Assembly: GCF_042885655.1 (NCBI RefSeq)
Contig: NZ_JBHVRO010000008.1
Coordinates: 62,001-126,000, forward strand
Source of the DNA: Psychrobacillus sp042885655
GTDB lineage: Bacteria; Bacillota; Bacilli; Bacillales_A; Planococcaceae
Reading direction: 5' to 3'
Length of the DNA stretch: 64,000 bases
Shown: positions 50,379-60,556 of the stretch, one piece after another
Layout: each line of letters opens with the position of its first letter
How positions within the stretch are numbered: position 1 is the first letter of the stretch
Notes under the pieces: generated by a model
The model's database searches: none
The model's input: the letters and a program-made list of their open reading frames with translations, nothing else
Told to the model about the DNA's origin: nothing
Position numbers and translations under genes: made by a program

Positions 50379-52604
50379 TTGGTTAAATTAAGGAAATTAG
50401 GAATTGTATTAACCTCGTCTGCATTATCTTTGGGAATGTTTTCCTCCGTTGCAAATGCATCACCATCTGGAAATGAAACAACACAAAAAATCCAAATTCA
50501 AGTAGCAGCTTCAGAAAAGATTCTTACTAAAAATGATTTAATTAAGAGATTTAAAGAATTGTTTCCAAAGCAATTTGACGATCTTACAAATAGTGATTTT
50601 CAAATGAGTAGCGGTCACTATTATTCAGATGATAAAGAAGTACGTTATAATTTATTTTTTAATAAAATGGTAAACGGAAAATCCTTATATGGTAGTGTTG
50701 GATTTGTTGGGGAAGAATTAGAAATAGAGACATTCTACTTCCAACCAAGTAATGAAAAAGATGCATTATTTCCAGCAAAAGTATCAAAAGATGAGGCAAG
50801 AAAAATTGCGGATGAATTTATGAAGAAATTTCTAACTGATCAAGAATACCAGTTAGAAACGGACTCATTTAACTATTATCCACAACAAATTTTAACAGAA
50901 CCAATTCGTTATAACTTTTCTTTTTCTAGGACAAAAAACAAAGTATCTATTTCTGATCAAAGAATTGAGATAACTGTACTAGGTAATGGTGAGGTTACTA
51001 ATTTTTATAAAAGTCCTGATAAAAAGTCTGCAACTTTTGAAGATACCAAACAAATATTAGATAAAAATAATCTATTAAAAAAATTGAAGGATAATATTTC
51101 AGTTGAACTGCAATACCAGATAGACATGGATTATAGAACAGGTGAAAAAGCTGTCAAACTCGTATATCAACCATCATCCAAAATACAAGGAGTTCACGCA
51201 GTTTCTGGTAAATGGCTAACCCCGAATGGATATTCTACAACAGTTCCAGAAAAAACTAAAGTGGAAACGATTTCAGCTAAACCACTTCCACCAAAACAAA
51301 AAGGAGTTACTTTAGAAGAGGCAAAGAAGATAGCCGAAAAATTTATTAAGTCGAACTCGGATAAACTTAAACTAAGTATACAAGCGATGGACGAAGTGAA
51401 AAATTATAACGGACAGAATGTAATTCGAGTTGACTATACGTACGAGCATGCCAATGGTGGGTATGGAACAAGTTTAGAAATAAATAAAGACACAGGAGAG
51501 ATTATTCAATATTATGATATCTCAAGGGACATCTTGCAACAAAATGGAGAGAAACCCGACAAAGTAAAGTCACTTACTCAAAAAGAAGCTCTAACTCAAG
51601 CGTTAAAGTATGTAAAAGAGATGATTCCATCCTATTTACACAACTATGCGTTACCAGTAGGAGATGCTAACTACGATGAAGCCCAAGGATCTTATCACTT
51701 TTCATTTCCAAGAGTTGTAAAAGGTATTATGGTAATGGGAGACCAAATTAATGTAAGTATTGCGAGAGATGGTTCCTTAAACAACCTAAATGTCGATTTT
51801 CAAGAAATAGAAAGTTGGCCATCATTGGATAAAGTAATTTCTGAAAAAGAGGCGTTAGTTAAGTTAAAAGATGCCCTAAGTTTAAAACTTGCCTATATGA
51901 AACCAGGTCTAGGCAAAGAAAATCGTTACGACCTCGTGTATCAAACTTTATTTAATGAAAACATTTATAGCTTTTTAGATGCTACTACGGGAGAATGGAA
52001 TAGCCTCGGGAATGGAAAAAGTCCATCTACGATATCCCATCCTTGGGCAGAAGAAGAACTGAATTATCTTATTAGTGCAAAAGTCTTAGAAGTGAAAGAT
52101 ACAAAAAATTTCAATGGAGATGCTGCTGTTTCTAAAGGAGAAGCATTAAAAGTAATATTAAATTCCCTCACTTATTTCTATGAAGGTATGTATTATAATG
52201 ACAACGAAAATAAGAAACAAACGTTTGATAATATTGACCCTAAACATCCATTGTATCAAGCGATAGAACGGGCAGTAGATATGGGAGTAATTAAACCAAA
52301 TAGTAAGAGCTTCGATGTAGATACTCCTATCACAAGAGAAGAATTAGCAGCATGGTATATAAGAGTACTAGGTCAAGAGCAATCAGCTAAATATAGTAAT
52401 ATCTATAAACTAGATTTTGCGGATGCAGATAAGGTTCAAAAAGAGTACACGGGTTATGTTGCTATAGCAAACTCTATTGGTTTATTTAAAATGGATAATA
52501 ATCAATTCCATCCTTCTCAAGAAGTGACCTATGCAGAGTTAGCGGTATCAACTATTCTCCTTGCCCATGAAATTTCTGAAAATAGAAATGCTTTCAGATA
52601 CTAA
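50379..52604 (+). CDS. Exported YcdB-type protein with C-terminal SLH domains, copy A
   Basis: This 741-aa protein has a signal peptide (residues 1 to about 28, ending VANAS), then repeated YcdB/YcdC-type (PepSY-like) domains through about residue 550 (DEARKIADEFMKKFL, LEEAKKIAEKFIKSN, LTQKEALTQALKYVKEM). The C-terminal 190 residues hold three SLH-like repeats (WAEEELNYLISAKVLEV; HPLYQAIERAVDMGVI; TGYVAIANSIGLF), which bind secondary cell wall polymer. The start is TTG 50379, with AGGAGG six bases upstream. It is the left copy of a tandem duplication. Function on the surface is unknown. Confidence 0.82.
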   Translation: MVKLRKLGIVLTSSALSLGMFSSVANASPSGNETTQKIQIQVAASEKILTKNDLIKRFKELFPKQFDDLTNSDFQMSSGHYYSDDKEVRYNLFFNKMVNGKSLYGSVGFVGEELEIETFYFQPSNEKDALFPAKVSKDEARKIADEFMKKFLTDQEYQLETDSFNYYPQQILTEPIRYNFSFSRTKNKVSISDQRIEITVLGNGEVTNFYKSPDKKSATFEDTKQILDKNNLLKKLKDNISVELQYQIDMDYRTGEKAVKLVYQPSSKIQGVHAVSGKWLTPNGYSTTVPEKTKVETISAKPLPPKQKGVTLEEAKKIAEKFIKSNSDKLKLSIQAMDEVKNYNGQNVIRVDYTYEHANGGYGTSLEINKDTGEIIQYYDISRDILQQNGEKPDKVKSLTQKEALTQALKYVKEMIPSYLHNYALPVGDANYDEAQGSYHFSFPRVVKGIMVMGDQINVSIARDGSLNNLNVDFQEIESWPSLDKVISEKEALVKLKDALSLKLAYMKPGLGKENRYDLVYQTLFNENIYSFLDATTGEWNSLGNGKSPSTISHPWAEEELNYLISAKVLEVKDTKNFNGDAAVSKGEALKVILNSLTYFYEGMYYNDNENKKQTFDNIDPKHPLYQAIERAVDMGVIKPNSKSFDVDTPITREELAAWYIRVLGQEQSAKYSNIYKLDFADADKVQKEYTGYVAIANSIGLFKMDNNQFHPSQEVTYAELAVSTILLAHEISENRNAFRY

Positions 52605-52674
52605 TCAAACGAAACAAAAATCTCCAACCTAGAAAGATTTCTATAAAGGTATATTAAGGCGCAAAACCACGTAA

Positions 52675-52720
52675 GAGATTTTCTATCTAATCCATGTATT
52701 AGATAGAAAATCTCTTTTTA
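52675..52720 (+). terminator. Long palindromic terminator, second copy
   Basis: GAGATTTTCTATCTAAT and its complement (52675-52714) form a 17- to 19-bp stem followed by T5. It closely matches the hairpin at 50188, showing that the duplicated unit includes this element. Confidence 0.88.
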
Positions 52721-52865
52721 TATTTTAAATGAATGTTTCCTCTCTAACTAACATAGACTCTAAAGGATTCCTTTCAATTACCAATTGAAAGGGAAAAAAG
52801 TAAACGTTTCCAATTTTACAGAATTTAGTGTACAATTTAATCATTACTGGAATAGGAGGGTTATC

Positions 52866-55103
52866 TTGGTTATTTTAAAGAAATTTGGTATTGTTTTAAC
52901 TTCTTCCGCATTATCTCTTGGAATGTTTTCGTCTATGGCCCATGCTTCAACTACAATGAATATGCAACCTGAAAATTTGCATATTCAAGTCGCTGCAACA
53001 GAAAAAAATTTCACAAAAAATGATCTTATTAAAAAGCTTCATGATTTGTTTCCAAAAAAGTTTGATTTTTTATCAAATAGTGATTTCTATATGAATAGTG
53101 GTCGCTTTTATCCCGATGATGATGGTACGTTACGTTATGATTTATCTTTCCATAAGACAGTAAATGGAAAACAAGTGCATGGTGGTGTTACATTTGTTGG
53201 TGAAGAATTAGACATTGAGCAATTTTACTACCAGCCACCAGTTGAAAAAGAATCTTTATTCCCTGCAAAGGTTTCAAAAGAGGATGCTAGAAAAATTGCA
53301 GATGATTTTGTTAAAAAATATCTAGGGGGAGCCGAATATCAGCTAGAAACAGACCCTTTTAATTATTATCCAAGCCAACTACTATCAGAACCAATTCGAT
53401 ATTCCTTTTCTTTTGCTCGAACAAAAAATCAAATATCCATCATGGATCAAAGAATAGAAGTGACTGTTCTTGGAAATGGAGAAGTAGTTAATTTTTATCA
53501 AAATGCTATGCAAAATAAAACTTTTACTTTTGACGATACAAAACAACAAAAAGATAAAGATGGAATTTTAGAAAAAATGAAAGAAAATCTAACAGTTGAC
53601 TTGCAATACCAAATTAATAATGATTATCGAACCGGTGACCGCAGTGTTCAACTTGTTTATCAACCATCTACTAAATTGCGTGGAGTTAATGCTGCTACAG
53701 GAAAATGGCTAACAGCTGATGGATATTCAGCAGAATTTCCAAAGAACACAAAAATTGAAATGATTTCAGCTAAGCAACTTCCACCAAAACAAAAAGGAAT
53801 TACTTTAGAGCAAGCAAAGAAAATAGCAGAACAATTGCTTAAAGTAAATAGTGATAAAGTAAAATTAAACATTGAATCGGTCGAAGAAACAAAAAATTAT
53901 AATGGACAGGAAGTCATTCGTATTCAATACATGTATCAATATGCGAACGGCGGATCTGGAACAAGTCTTGAATTAGATAAAAAAACAGGTGAAATTGTTC
54001 AATACAGTGATATGACAAGCGACCTTCTTGAACGAAGTGGAGAGAAATCTAAAAAAGAGAGCTCTCTTTCTCAAAAAGATGCACTCACTCAGGCTATAAA
54101 ATATTTAAAAGAATGGGCTCCATCCCATCTACACAACTATGCAATGCCAGTAGATGAACCTTATTTGGAAGAGAGACTAGGTACTTATAACTTCTCTTTC
54201 CCTCGAATTGTTAATGGTATTGCTGTAATGGGTGATCAAATCAATGTAGGTATAGGCGCGGACGGTTCCTTAAATAGTCTTTATGTCAATTATCAAGAGA
54301 TGGAAAAATGGCCATCCATTGATAAAGCTATTTCGAAGGAAGAGGCAAAAGCTATATTGAAAAAGACATTAAGTTTGAATCTTAATTATATGAAATCAGA
54401 CAATAAAAAAGACAACCTTCACTATGATCTAGTCTATTTGCCTTCATTTAATGAAGATCCTTTAAGTTTTTTAGATGCTAACTCAGGTGAATGGAGCAGT
54501 TTATATAATGGAAAAAGTTCATCTACTATTTCACATTCTTGGGCAGCAGAGGAACTTAATTACCTAATGAATGCTAAAGTTTTAGACATTAAAGATACAA
54601 AGAACTTTAATGGAGATGCATCTGTTTCAAAAGGGGAAGCATTAAAAGTTATGATGAATTCCCTTACTTATTTTTATAGTAATAGTTATTATAATGAAAC
54701 AGAAAATAAGAATCAAACGTTTAAAAATATTGATCCTAAGCACCCTTTATATCAAGTAGTTGAACGTGCGGTTGATGCGGGTATTATAAAACCAGATAAC
54801 CAGAACTTCGATTTTGAATCTCCAATTAAAAAAGAAGAACTAGCAGTTTGGTATATCCGAGTTCTAGGATTAGACCAAGCAGCAAGGAATAGTAATATCT
54901 ATAAACTAGACTTTGCTGATGCAAATAAGGTGAAACCAGAATATGCTGGATATGTTGCTTTAGCAAACTCAATGGGATTATTAAAAACAGATCAAAATAA
55001 CTTTTACCCTGATCGAGAAGCGACGTATGCAGAATTGGCGGTTTCAATTATCCTACTAGCACATGAAATATCCGAAAAAGGAAATAGCCTACGTTATTAT
55101 TAA
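52866..55103 (+). CDS. Exported YcdB-type protein with C-terminal SLH domains, copy B
   Basis: This 745-aa protein parallels copy A along its whole length: signal peptide ending MAHAS, YcdB-type domains (EDARKIADDFVKKYL, LEQAKKIAEQLLKVN, LSQKDALTQAIKYLKEW) and SLH repeats (WAAEELNYLMNAKVLDI; HPLYQVVERAVDAGII; AGYVALANSMGLL). The TTG start at 52866 and TAGGAGGG site are also conserved. Divergence is spread evenly, so the duplication is not recent. Both copies probably sit in the cell envelope. Confidence 0.82.
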   Translation: MVILKKFGIVLTSSALSLGMFSSMAHASTTMNMQPENLHIQVAATEKNFTKNDLIKKLHDLFPKKFDFLSNSDFYMNSGRFYPDDDGTLRYDLSFHKTVNGKQVHGGVTFVGEELDIEQFYYQPPVEKESLFPAKVSKEDARKIADDFVKKYLGGAEYQLETDPFNYYPSQLLSEPIRYSFSFARTKNQISIMDQRIEVTVLGNGEVVNFYQNAMQNKTFTFDDTKQQKDKDGILEKMKENLTVDLQYQINNDYRTGDRSVQLVYQPSTKLRGVNAATGKWLTADGYSAEFPKNTKIEMISAKQLPPKQKGITLEQAKKIAEQLLKVNSDKVKLNIESVEETKNYNGQEVIRIQYMYQYANGGSGTSLELDKKTGEIVQYSDMTSDLLERSGEKSKKESSLSQKDALTQAIKYLKEWAPSHLHNYAMPVDEPYLEERLGTYNFSFPRIVNGIAVMGDQINVGIGADGSLNSLYVNYQEMEKWPSIDKAISKEEAKAILKKTLSLNLNYMKSDNKKDNLHYDLVYLPSFNEDPLSFLDANSGEWSSLYNGKSSSTISHSWAAEELNYLMNAKVLDIKDTKNFNGDASVSKGEALKVMMNSLTYFYSNSYYNETENKNQTFKNIDPKHPLYQVVERAVDAGIIKPDNQNFDFESPIKKEELAVWYIRVLGLDQAARNSNIYKLDFADANKVKPEYAGYVALANSMGLLKTDQNNFYPDREATYAELAVSIILLAHEISEKGNSLRYY

Positions 55104-55133
55104 TAATTAGACAGCGATAATATCAATCATTTC

Positions 55134-55177
55134 AAACCCTTTACCGTATGTGAAATCAAACGGTGGAGGGTTTTTGT
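55134..55177 (+). terminator. Terminator after copy B
   Basis: AAACCCT...ACCGT pairs with ACGGTGGAGGGTTT, followed by TTGTTTT. Confidence 0.75.
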
Positions 55178-55513
55178 TTTAAGAGATAAAACTCCTGAGC
55201 AAAGTTCTTCGCAGAAATTTATTTCACTGCGCTCCATCCAGTGTCATGATTTGCAGCTAATCACCTAGGAGCCGACACCTTCCGCTCCAATCAACAGGGC
55301 AAATAAGAAAGACAATATGCTTCGCCCAAATAATGAATTGGTACTTTCTTTTGTTTATCAATAAAAATAGGTTGCATCCAAGGATAAAGAAGCTGATATT
55401 TCTTTTCGTTTATCTCCTGTTTTTTTGTTCTTTCTGTTGTCATTACACAATATAAATGAGGTATACGATTTTTTTGAGTTTCCCTAAAGATGAATATAAA
55501 GGAGTTAATCAGC
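55178..55513. other. Gap before the EIIA gene
   Basis: On the minus strand an open frame (55291-55442) reads TERTKKQEINEKKYQLLYPW and VPIHYLGEAYCLSYLPC but lacks a ribosome site; it may be a relic. Around 55195-55290 there is G+C-richer sequence (GAGCAAAGTTCTTCGCAG) that may be an intergenic element. Nothing firm. Confidence 0.3.
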
Positions 55514-55996
55514 ATGTTTACAAAACTTTTTAAGAAACGTAAATTACAAATCTATGCACCTATCACTGGGGAAATACTTTCACTAGATCAAGTTCCAGAT
55601 CCTGTCTTTAGTCAAAAAATGATGGGTGAAGGAGTTGCAATTATGCCAAGAGGAGGAAGCATCCATTCTCCAATAGACGGCACAGTTATTCACCTATCAG
55701 GAACCAAACATGCAATTGCTCTTCGTTCAAATGATGGGACGGAAATTCTTATTCATATTGGTCTAGAAACGGTTTCTTTAAAAGGACAAGGCTTTACAGT
55801 TTTCGTTAATGAGGGTGAACGAGTTTCTAACGGGCAGTTACTCATAGAAGTAGATTGGGACTATATTCGAGAACATGCCAGCAGTGTAATAACACCTATT
55901 GTTATTACGAATAGTGATGAAAGAGAAGTTCAATATGAAGTAGCAAAAGAATGTATTATGGGTGAAACATTATTGATGACAACTTCTCCAAAATAA
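55514..55996 (+). CDS. PTS glucose-type EIIA protein
   Basis: This 160-aa phosphocarrier has the EIIA-Glc fold: IYAPITGEILSLDQVPDPVF, GGSIHSPIDGTV, GTKHAIAL (first active-site His) and ILIHIGLETV (phosphorylated His near residue 82). It would pass phosphate to an IIB domain; the IIBC gene 160 bases downstream lacks its own IIA, so the two probably form one N-acetylglucosamine PTS. ATG 55514 is set by AAGGAG upstream. Confidence 0.88.
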   Translation: MFTKLFKKRKLQIYAPITGEILSLDQVPDPVFSQKMMGEGVAIMPRGGSIHSPIDGTVIHLSGTKHAIALRSNDGTEILIHIGLETVSLKGQGFTVFVNEGERVSNGQLLIEVDWDYIREHASSVITPIVITNSDEREVQYEVAKECIMGETLLMTTSPK

Positions 55997-56154
55997 AGTG
56001 CAAATAAGGAGGTGATTTTTTACAAGGTAATGAATAGGGGTGTGAAATAGAATATTCGCATAGACATTTTGCAAGTAAAACTTTGTATAACGCAATCATT
56101 TAATATTTTTCAAATTATTTATCGCATAACGATGAAAAGGGGAATGGGATTGTT

Positions 56155-57597
56155 ATGATGAAATATTTACAAAAGCTCGGACGCTCTTTAATGCTACCGG
56201 TAGCTGTATTACCGGCAGCGGCAATTTTGATGGGTATAGGATATTGGATTGACCATGATGGTTGGGGGTCAGGAAATGTATTAGCAGCATTTCTAATTAC
56301 AGCAGGGGCTTCGATTATTAACCATATTCCGATCCTATTTGCGGTTGGAGTAGCATTAGGAATGGCGAAGGAAAAAGATGGTTCTGCTGCATTAAGTGGT
56401 TTAGTGGCTTTTCTAGTTGTAACGACAATGCTTTCAACAAATACAGTAGCCTTATTACAAGGTGTCGATCCTGCTAATGTAAACGTAGCTTTTGGGAAAA
56501 TTGATAATGCATTTATTGGGATAATTTCTGGAATTATTGCTGCGATTATGTTCAATAGATATAGTCATGTGAAGTTACCAGATTTCTTAGCTTTCTTTAG
56601 TGGAAAGCGATTTGTACCTATCGTTACTGCAGTTTCCATGTTAGTAGTTTCAGGTGCATTATTCTTTATTTGGCCAATCGTTTATGGCGGATTAGTATCG
56701 TTTGGAGAATCAATAAGTGGACTGGGTGCAGTTGGCGCAGGATTATATGGATTCTTTAATCGACTACTTATTCCTACTGGTTTGCATCACGCTTTAAATG
56801 CTGTATTTTGGTTTGATACAATTGGTATTAACGATATTGGGAATTTTTGGGCCAGTAAAGGTGTCAAAGGAGTCACAGGTATGTATCAGGCTGGCTTCTT
56901 CCCAATAATGATGTTTGGATTACCAGCAGCGGCACTTGCGATGTATCATACTGCTAAAACAAATAGAAAAAAACAAATTGCCGCTTTAATGTTAGCAGCT
57001 GGATTTGCTTCCTTCTTTACTGGTGTTACAGAACCAATTGAATTTGTATTTATGTTCCTAGCTCCAGCACTTTATATTGTGCATGCGGCTTTAACTGGTA
57101 TTTCATTATTCATAGCGGCATCGTTTCATTGGACTGCGGGTTTTGGATTTAGTGCAGGGTTTATCGATTACGTTTTAAGTCTGCGTATACCTATTGCAAA
57201 TCTACCGCTTATGTTATTACTTCAAGGGTTAGTTTTTGGAGTAATTTATTATTTCTTATTCCGATACTTAATCATTAAATTCGACTTGAAAACACCAGGA
57301 AGAGGAGATGAGTCGGAAGAAGATGAAGAAACTGTTCAACATTCGTCTAGTTATAAATTTTCTATCTTGGCAACTAATATTTATGAGGGCTTAGGTGGGG
57401 ATTCTAACGTTGTTTCTGTTGATTATTGCGCAACTCGGTTACGTGTAGAGGTAAAAAATATGGATAACGTCGATCAACAAAAAATTAAAGATACAGGAGT
57501 TCCAGGTATTAACGTTGTTGGTCCAACAAGTATTCAAGTAATTGTTGGAACAAGTGTACAATTTGTAGCGGATGAAATAGAAAAAATTCGAAAATAA
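56155..57597 (+). CDS. nagE: PTS N-acetylglucosamine-specific EIICB component
   Basis: This 480-aa protein has an EIIC membrane domain (about 1-375; PVAVLPAAAILMGIGYWID, LLIPTGLHHALNAVFWFD, GVTEPIEFVFMF) and a C-terminal IIB domain with the phospho-Cys motif CATRLR at about residue 425. This matches the NagP/NagE type. It lacks the IIA domain fused in enteric NagE; the EIIA gene just upstream fills that role. nagA follows, so the substrate is GlcNAc with good confidence. Start: ATG 56155 or 56158. Confidence 0.9.
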   Translation: MMKYLQKLGRSLMLPVAVLPAAAILMGIGYWIDHDGWGSGNVLAAFLITAGASIINHIPILFAVGVALGMAKEKDGSAALSGLVAFLVVTTMLSTNTVALLQGVDPANVNVAFGKIDNAFIGIISGIIAAIMFNRYSHVKLPDFLAFFSGKRFVPIVTAVSMLVVSGALFFIWPIVYGGLVSFGESISGLGAVGAGLYGFFNRLLIPTGLHHALNAVFWFDTIGINDIGNFWASKGVKGVTGMYQAGFFPIMMFGLPAAALAMYHTAKTNRKKQIAALMLAAGFASFFTGVTEPIEFVFMFLAPALYIVHAALTGISLFIAASFHWTAGFGFSAGFIDYVLSLRIPIANLPLMLLLQGLVFGVIYYFLFRYLIIKFDLKTPGRGDESEEDEETVQHSSSYKFSILATNIYEGLGGDSNVVSVDYCATRLRVEVKNMDNVDQQKIKDTGVPGINVVGPTSIQVIVGTSVQFVADEIEKIRK

Positions 57598-57612
57598 TAT
57601 TAAGATTGTTTT

Positions 57613-57657
57613 AAAAGCTGTTTAACAAGGATACGTCCTTCATTAAACAGCTTTTTT
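57613..57657 (+). terminator. Terminator between nagE and nagA
   Basis: AAAAGCTGTTTAA (57613-57625) pairs with TTAAACAGCTTTT, ending in T6. nagA starts 28 bases later, so read-through or a separate nagA promoter must be assumed. Confidence 0.85.
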
Positions 57658-57684
57658 AATAAAGAGTTTTAGGAGTTGTAAACT

Positions 57685-58842
57685 GTGGAAAAAACAATTC
57701 TAATTTCAAATGTGACAATAGTGAATCATGATCAAAAATTTGTAAGTGATTTATTTCTTAAAAATGGAAAGATCGAAAAAATAGGTATTAATCTCTCAAT
57801 ACAAGCTGATGTACAAATTAATGGAACTTCTAGTTTTTTGTTACCTGGATTTATTGATATGCATATTCACGGTTCGGCTGGCTTTGACACAATGGATGGA
57901 ACAGAGGAATCGCTTAGAGGGATGGCACGTTCTTTAGTGAAAGAGGGTACGACTAGTTTTTTACCAACTACGATGACACAAACAACTAAGGGTATAGAGG
58001 CTGCCTTAGCAAACATAAATCGTTTTGAAAGTAAGGAAGACGAAGCAGAGGTTTTAGGAATTCATCTTGAAGGTCCTTATATTTCTAAAAAACGTGTTGG
58101 CGCACAACCAATTGAACATATTCTTGACCCTTCCCTAGAACAGTTTAATCTTTGGCAACAACTAAGTGGTAACTGTATAAAGCAAGTTACGGTAGCACCT
58201 GAAGTAACGAATGGTTTTGAATTTGTAGAGACTATTTGTAGGCAGGGGATTATTGTTTCCATAGGCCATTCAGATGCTACTTCAGAGGAAGTGGAAAAGG
58301 CGATTAAGCTAGGTGCAAATCAAGCAACTCATTTATTTAACCAAATGCGCCCTTTTCACCACCGTGAACCCGGTGTTGTTGGTAGTGTTCTAATGGCAGA
58401 GGAAATTAGGACGGAGATCATTGCCGACTTTCTTCATAGTCATCCGAATGCAGTAAAAATGGCTTATCGTTTAAAAAGTGCAACCGGAATTATATTGATC
58501 ACGGATGCGATGCGAGCAAAAGGATTGTCAAACGGAGATTATGACTTAGGTGGACAAACAGTTCAAGTAACAGAACAAGGTGCACATCTTTCGAATGGAG
58601 CTTTAGCTGGAAGTATACTGAAAATGGATCAAGCCGTTCGCAATATTCGAGATGTTACGGACTGTACTTTGCAAGAACTTGTTGCGATGTCCTCTGCTAA
58701 TGCTGCTAAACAATTAAAGTTAACGCATAAAGGCTATATAGCGGAAGGTTATGATGCTGATGTAGTTTTGTTAACCAAAGATTTACATATTCTAAAAACG
58801 ATTTGTAGAGGGAATATTGTTTTTGAAAATAAAGATTCATAA
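57685..58842 (+). CDS. nagA: NagA, N-acetylglucosamine-6-phosphate deacetylase
   Basis: NagA converts GlcNAc-6-P, the product of the PTS upstream, to glucosamine-6-P and acetate. The 385-aa amidohydrolase has LPGFIDMHIHGSAGFDTMDG, LGIHLEGPYIS, SIGHSDA, THLFNQMRPFHHREPG and LITDAM, which carry the metal and substrate residues. The start is GTG 57685, preceded by TAGGAG. No nagB or GntR-type regulator gene is in the window. Confidence 0.95.
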   Translation: MEKTILISNVTIVNHDQKFVSDLFLKNGKIEKIGINLSIQADVQINGTSSFLLPGFIDMHIHGSAGFDTMDGTEESLRGMARSLVKEGTTSFLPTTMTQTTKGIEAALANINRFESKEDEAEVLGIHLEGPYISKKRVGAQPIEHILDPSLEQFNLWQQLSGNCIKQVTVAPEVTNGFEFVETICRQGIIVSIGHSDATSEEVEKAIKLGANQATHLFNQMRPFHHREPGVVGSVLMAEEIRTEIIADFLHSHPNAVKMAYRLKSATGIILITDAMRAKGLSNGDYDLGGQTVQVTEQGAHLSNGALAGSILKMDQAVRNIRDVTDCTLQELVAMSSANAAKQLKLTHKGYIAEGYDADVVLLTKDLHILKTICRGNIVFENKDS

Positions 58843-58890
58843 TCCTTATCATAATGGACACATTAAGACTAAAGAAAGGATGCGATTTTT

Positions 58891-59034
58891 ATGGACGAAA
58901 GTAAATTTGCAAATCTTGATCAGGAGCAGCTGCAGGAATTAAATGAATTAGAAACTAAATTAGGAGTTACCTTGGTGGCATATGAGATGCCGGAATCCTT
59001 TAATAGTATGTCCAATGAAATGCCTAATGCTTAA
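58891..59034 (+). CDS. Hypothetical small protein, 47 aa
   Basis: ATG 58891 is preceded by AAAGGA and the frame encodes an acidic helical peptide (LDQEQLQELNELETKLGVTL). A terminator hairpin follows within ten bases of the stop, which supports a real gene. No family is recognised. Confidence 0.55.
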   Translation: MDESKFANLDQEQLQELNELETKLGVTLVAYEMPESFNSMSNEMPNA

Positions 59035-59040
59035 GAATAA

Positions 59041-59090
59041 TATAAACTCCTTTATTAATACTTATTAATAGAGGAGTTTATTATTTTCAA
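59041..59090 (+). terminator. Terminator after the 47-aa gene
   Basis: TATAAACTCCTTTATTAATA pairs with the complementary arm ending AGAGGAGTTTATTA, then TTTT. Confidence 0.85.
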
Positions 59091-59186
59091 TGGAATAGGT
59101 GTAATTGGTCCCAAAACCATTGCTTGCGTTAATTGGCAACCTGCAATAGCCCTCAACCACAATCGGATAGTTCTCCCATACGTTTA

Positions 59187-59215
59187 TTGACACTCGTACT
59201 CTTAAAACATATGAT
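59187..59215 (+). promoter_or_regulatory. SigA-type promoter of the kyn operon
   Basis: TTGACA (59187-59192) and TATGAT (59210-59215) with a 17-base spacer, about 48 bases before kynU. No terminator or obvious attenuator lies between it and the gene. Confidence 0.8.
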
Positions 59216-59262
59216 TTATATAAATAGAAAGAAAATTCGGTTTTTATGAAGGTGGGAGACAC

Positions 59263-60540
59263 TTGGTTAAGAATTTAACAATCAGTTATGCAAAGAAGTT
59301 AGATGAGCTAGATGAGTTGAAAATTTATCGGGATGAATTTTATGTACAGCCGGGTGTACTGTATATGGACGGAAACTCTTTAGGGTTATTATCCAAAAGA
59401 GCGGAACAATCACTGTTAACAATACTCGATTCTTGGAAAAGATATGGAATTGATGGTTGGACGCGAGGAGAGCATCCTTGGTTTTATTTTTCCGAAACGT
59501 TAAGTGAAATGTGTGCGCCGCTAATTGGAGCACTGAAAGAAGAAGTCATTATAACTGGTTCTACGACAACAAATTTACACCAATTAATAGCTAGTTTTTA
59601 TAAACCTACAGGAGAACGTACTAAAATATTGGCGGATGAATTAAACTTTCCATCTGATTTATATGCAATAAGTAGTCAATTGTCCATGCATGGGTTTGAT
59701 GCTGAGAACCATATGAAATTTGTGAAAAGTCGTGATGGATATATGTTAACAGAGGAAGATATTATTGAAGCAATGACAGATGATGTGGCATTGATTGTCT
59801 TACCAAGTGTGTTGTATCGAAGTGGACAGATCGTAAAAATGAAAACGCTTACTCATGCGGCGCATGAACGGAATATTTTAATTGGCTTTGATTTATGTCA
59901 TTCAATTGGCTCTGTTCCACATCAACTAGATGAATGGGACGTTGATTTTGCTTTTTGGTGTAACTACAAACATTTAAATGGTGGACCGGGGTCAACTGGT
60001 GGATTATATGTGAATCGTAGACACTTTGGGCAAAAGCCTGGTCTTGCTGGTTGGTTCGGCTCGGATAAAGAAAAGCAATTTGATTTAGCAACCGAGTTTA
60101 CACCAGCATCGGATGCTAGTGCATACCAAATTGGCACGCCGAATATATTAAGTGCAGCTCCACTTTATGGATCACTAGAAATGTTTGCAGAAGTTGGTAT
60201 GGATGCAATACGTAACAAATCACTAAAGTTAACTGATTATATGATCTTTCTAATAGAAGAAGAGCTAAGTGAATATCAATTTACTATTGCAAATCCACTG
60301 GATCACGATCGTCGCGGAGGTCATATTTATTTAGTCCATGAAGAAGCGGCGCGGATTTGCAAAGCTTTAAAAGAGCATCAAGTCATCCCAGATTTTCGCT
60401 CGCCAAATGGGATTCGCTTAGCACCAATCGCGCTATATAACTCATTCCAAGATGTATGGAAAACCGTGCAAATATTAAAGAAAATAATGAAGGAAGAGTT
60501 ATATAAAAAGTACGAAAACAAACGAGATGTTATCGCTTAA
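59263..60540 (+). CDS. kynU: KynU, kynureninase
   Basis: Kynureninase is a PLP enzyme that cleaves kynurenine to anthranilate and alanine. The 425-aa protein has FYVQPGVLYMDGNSLGLLSK, TGSTTTNLHQLIASFY, FDLCHSIGSVPHQLDEW and the PLP-lysine in NYKHLNGGPGS (about residue 236). The start is TTG 59263, supported by AAGGTGGGAG. It is first in the order kynU-kynA-kynB, a complete route from tryptophan to anthranilate. Confidence 0.95.
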   Translation: MVKNLTISYAKKLDELDELKIYRDEFYVQPGVLYMDGNSLGLLSKRAEQSLLTILDSWKRYGIDGWTRGEHPWFYFSETLSEMCAPLIGALKEEVIITGSTTTNLHQLIASFYKPTGERTKILADELNFPSDLYAISSQLSMHGFDAENHMKFVKSRDGYMLTEEDIIEAMTDDVALIVLPSVLYRSGQIVKMKTLTHAAHERNILIGFDLCHSIGSVPHQLDEWDVDFAFWCNYKHLNGGPGSTGGLYVNRRHFGQKPGLAGWFGSDKEKQFDLATEFTPASDASAYQIGTPNILSAAPLYGSLEMFAEVGMDAIRNKSLKLTDYMIFLIEEELSEYQFTIANPLDHDRRGGHIYLVHEEAARICKALKEHQVIPDFRSPNGIRLAPIALYNSFQDVWKTVQILKKIMKEELYKKYENKRDVIA

Positions 60541-60556
60541 AAATAGGAGGGCTAGA

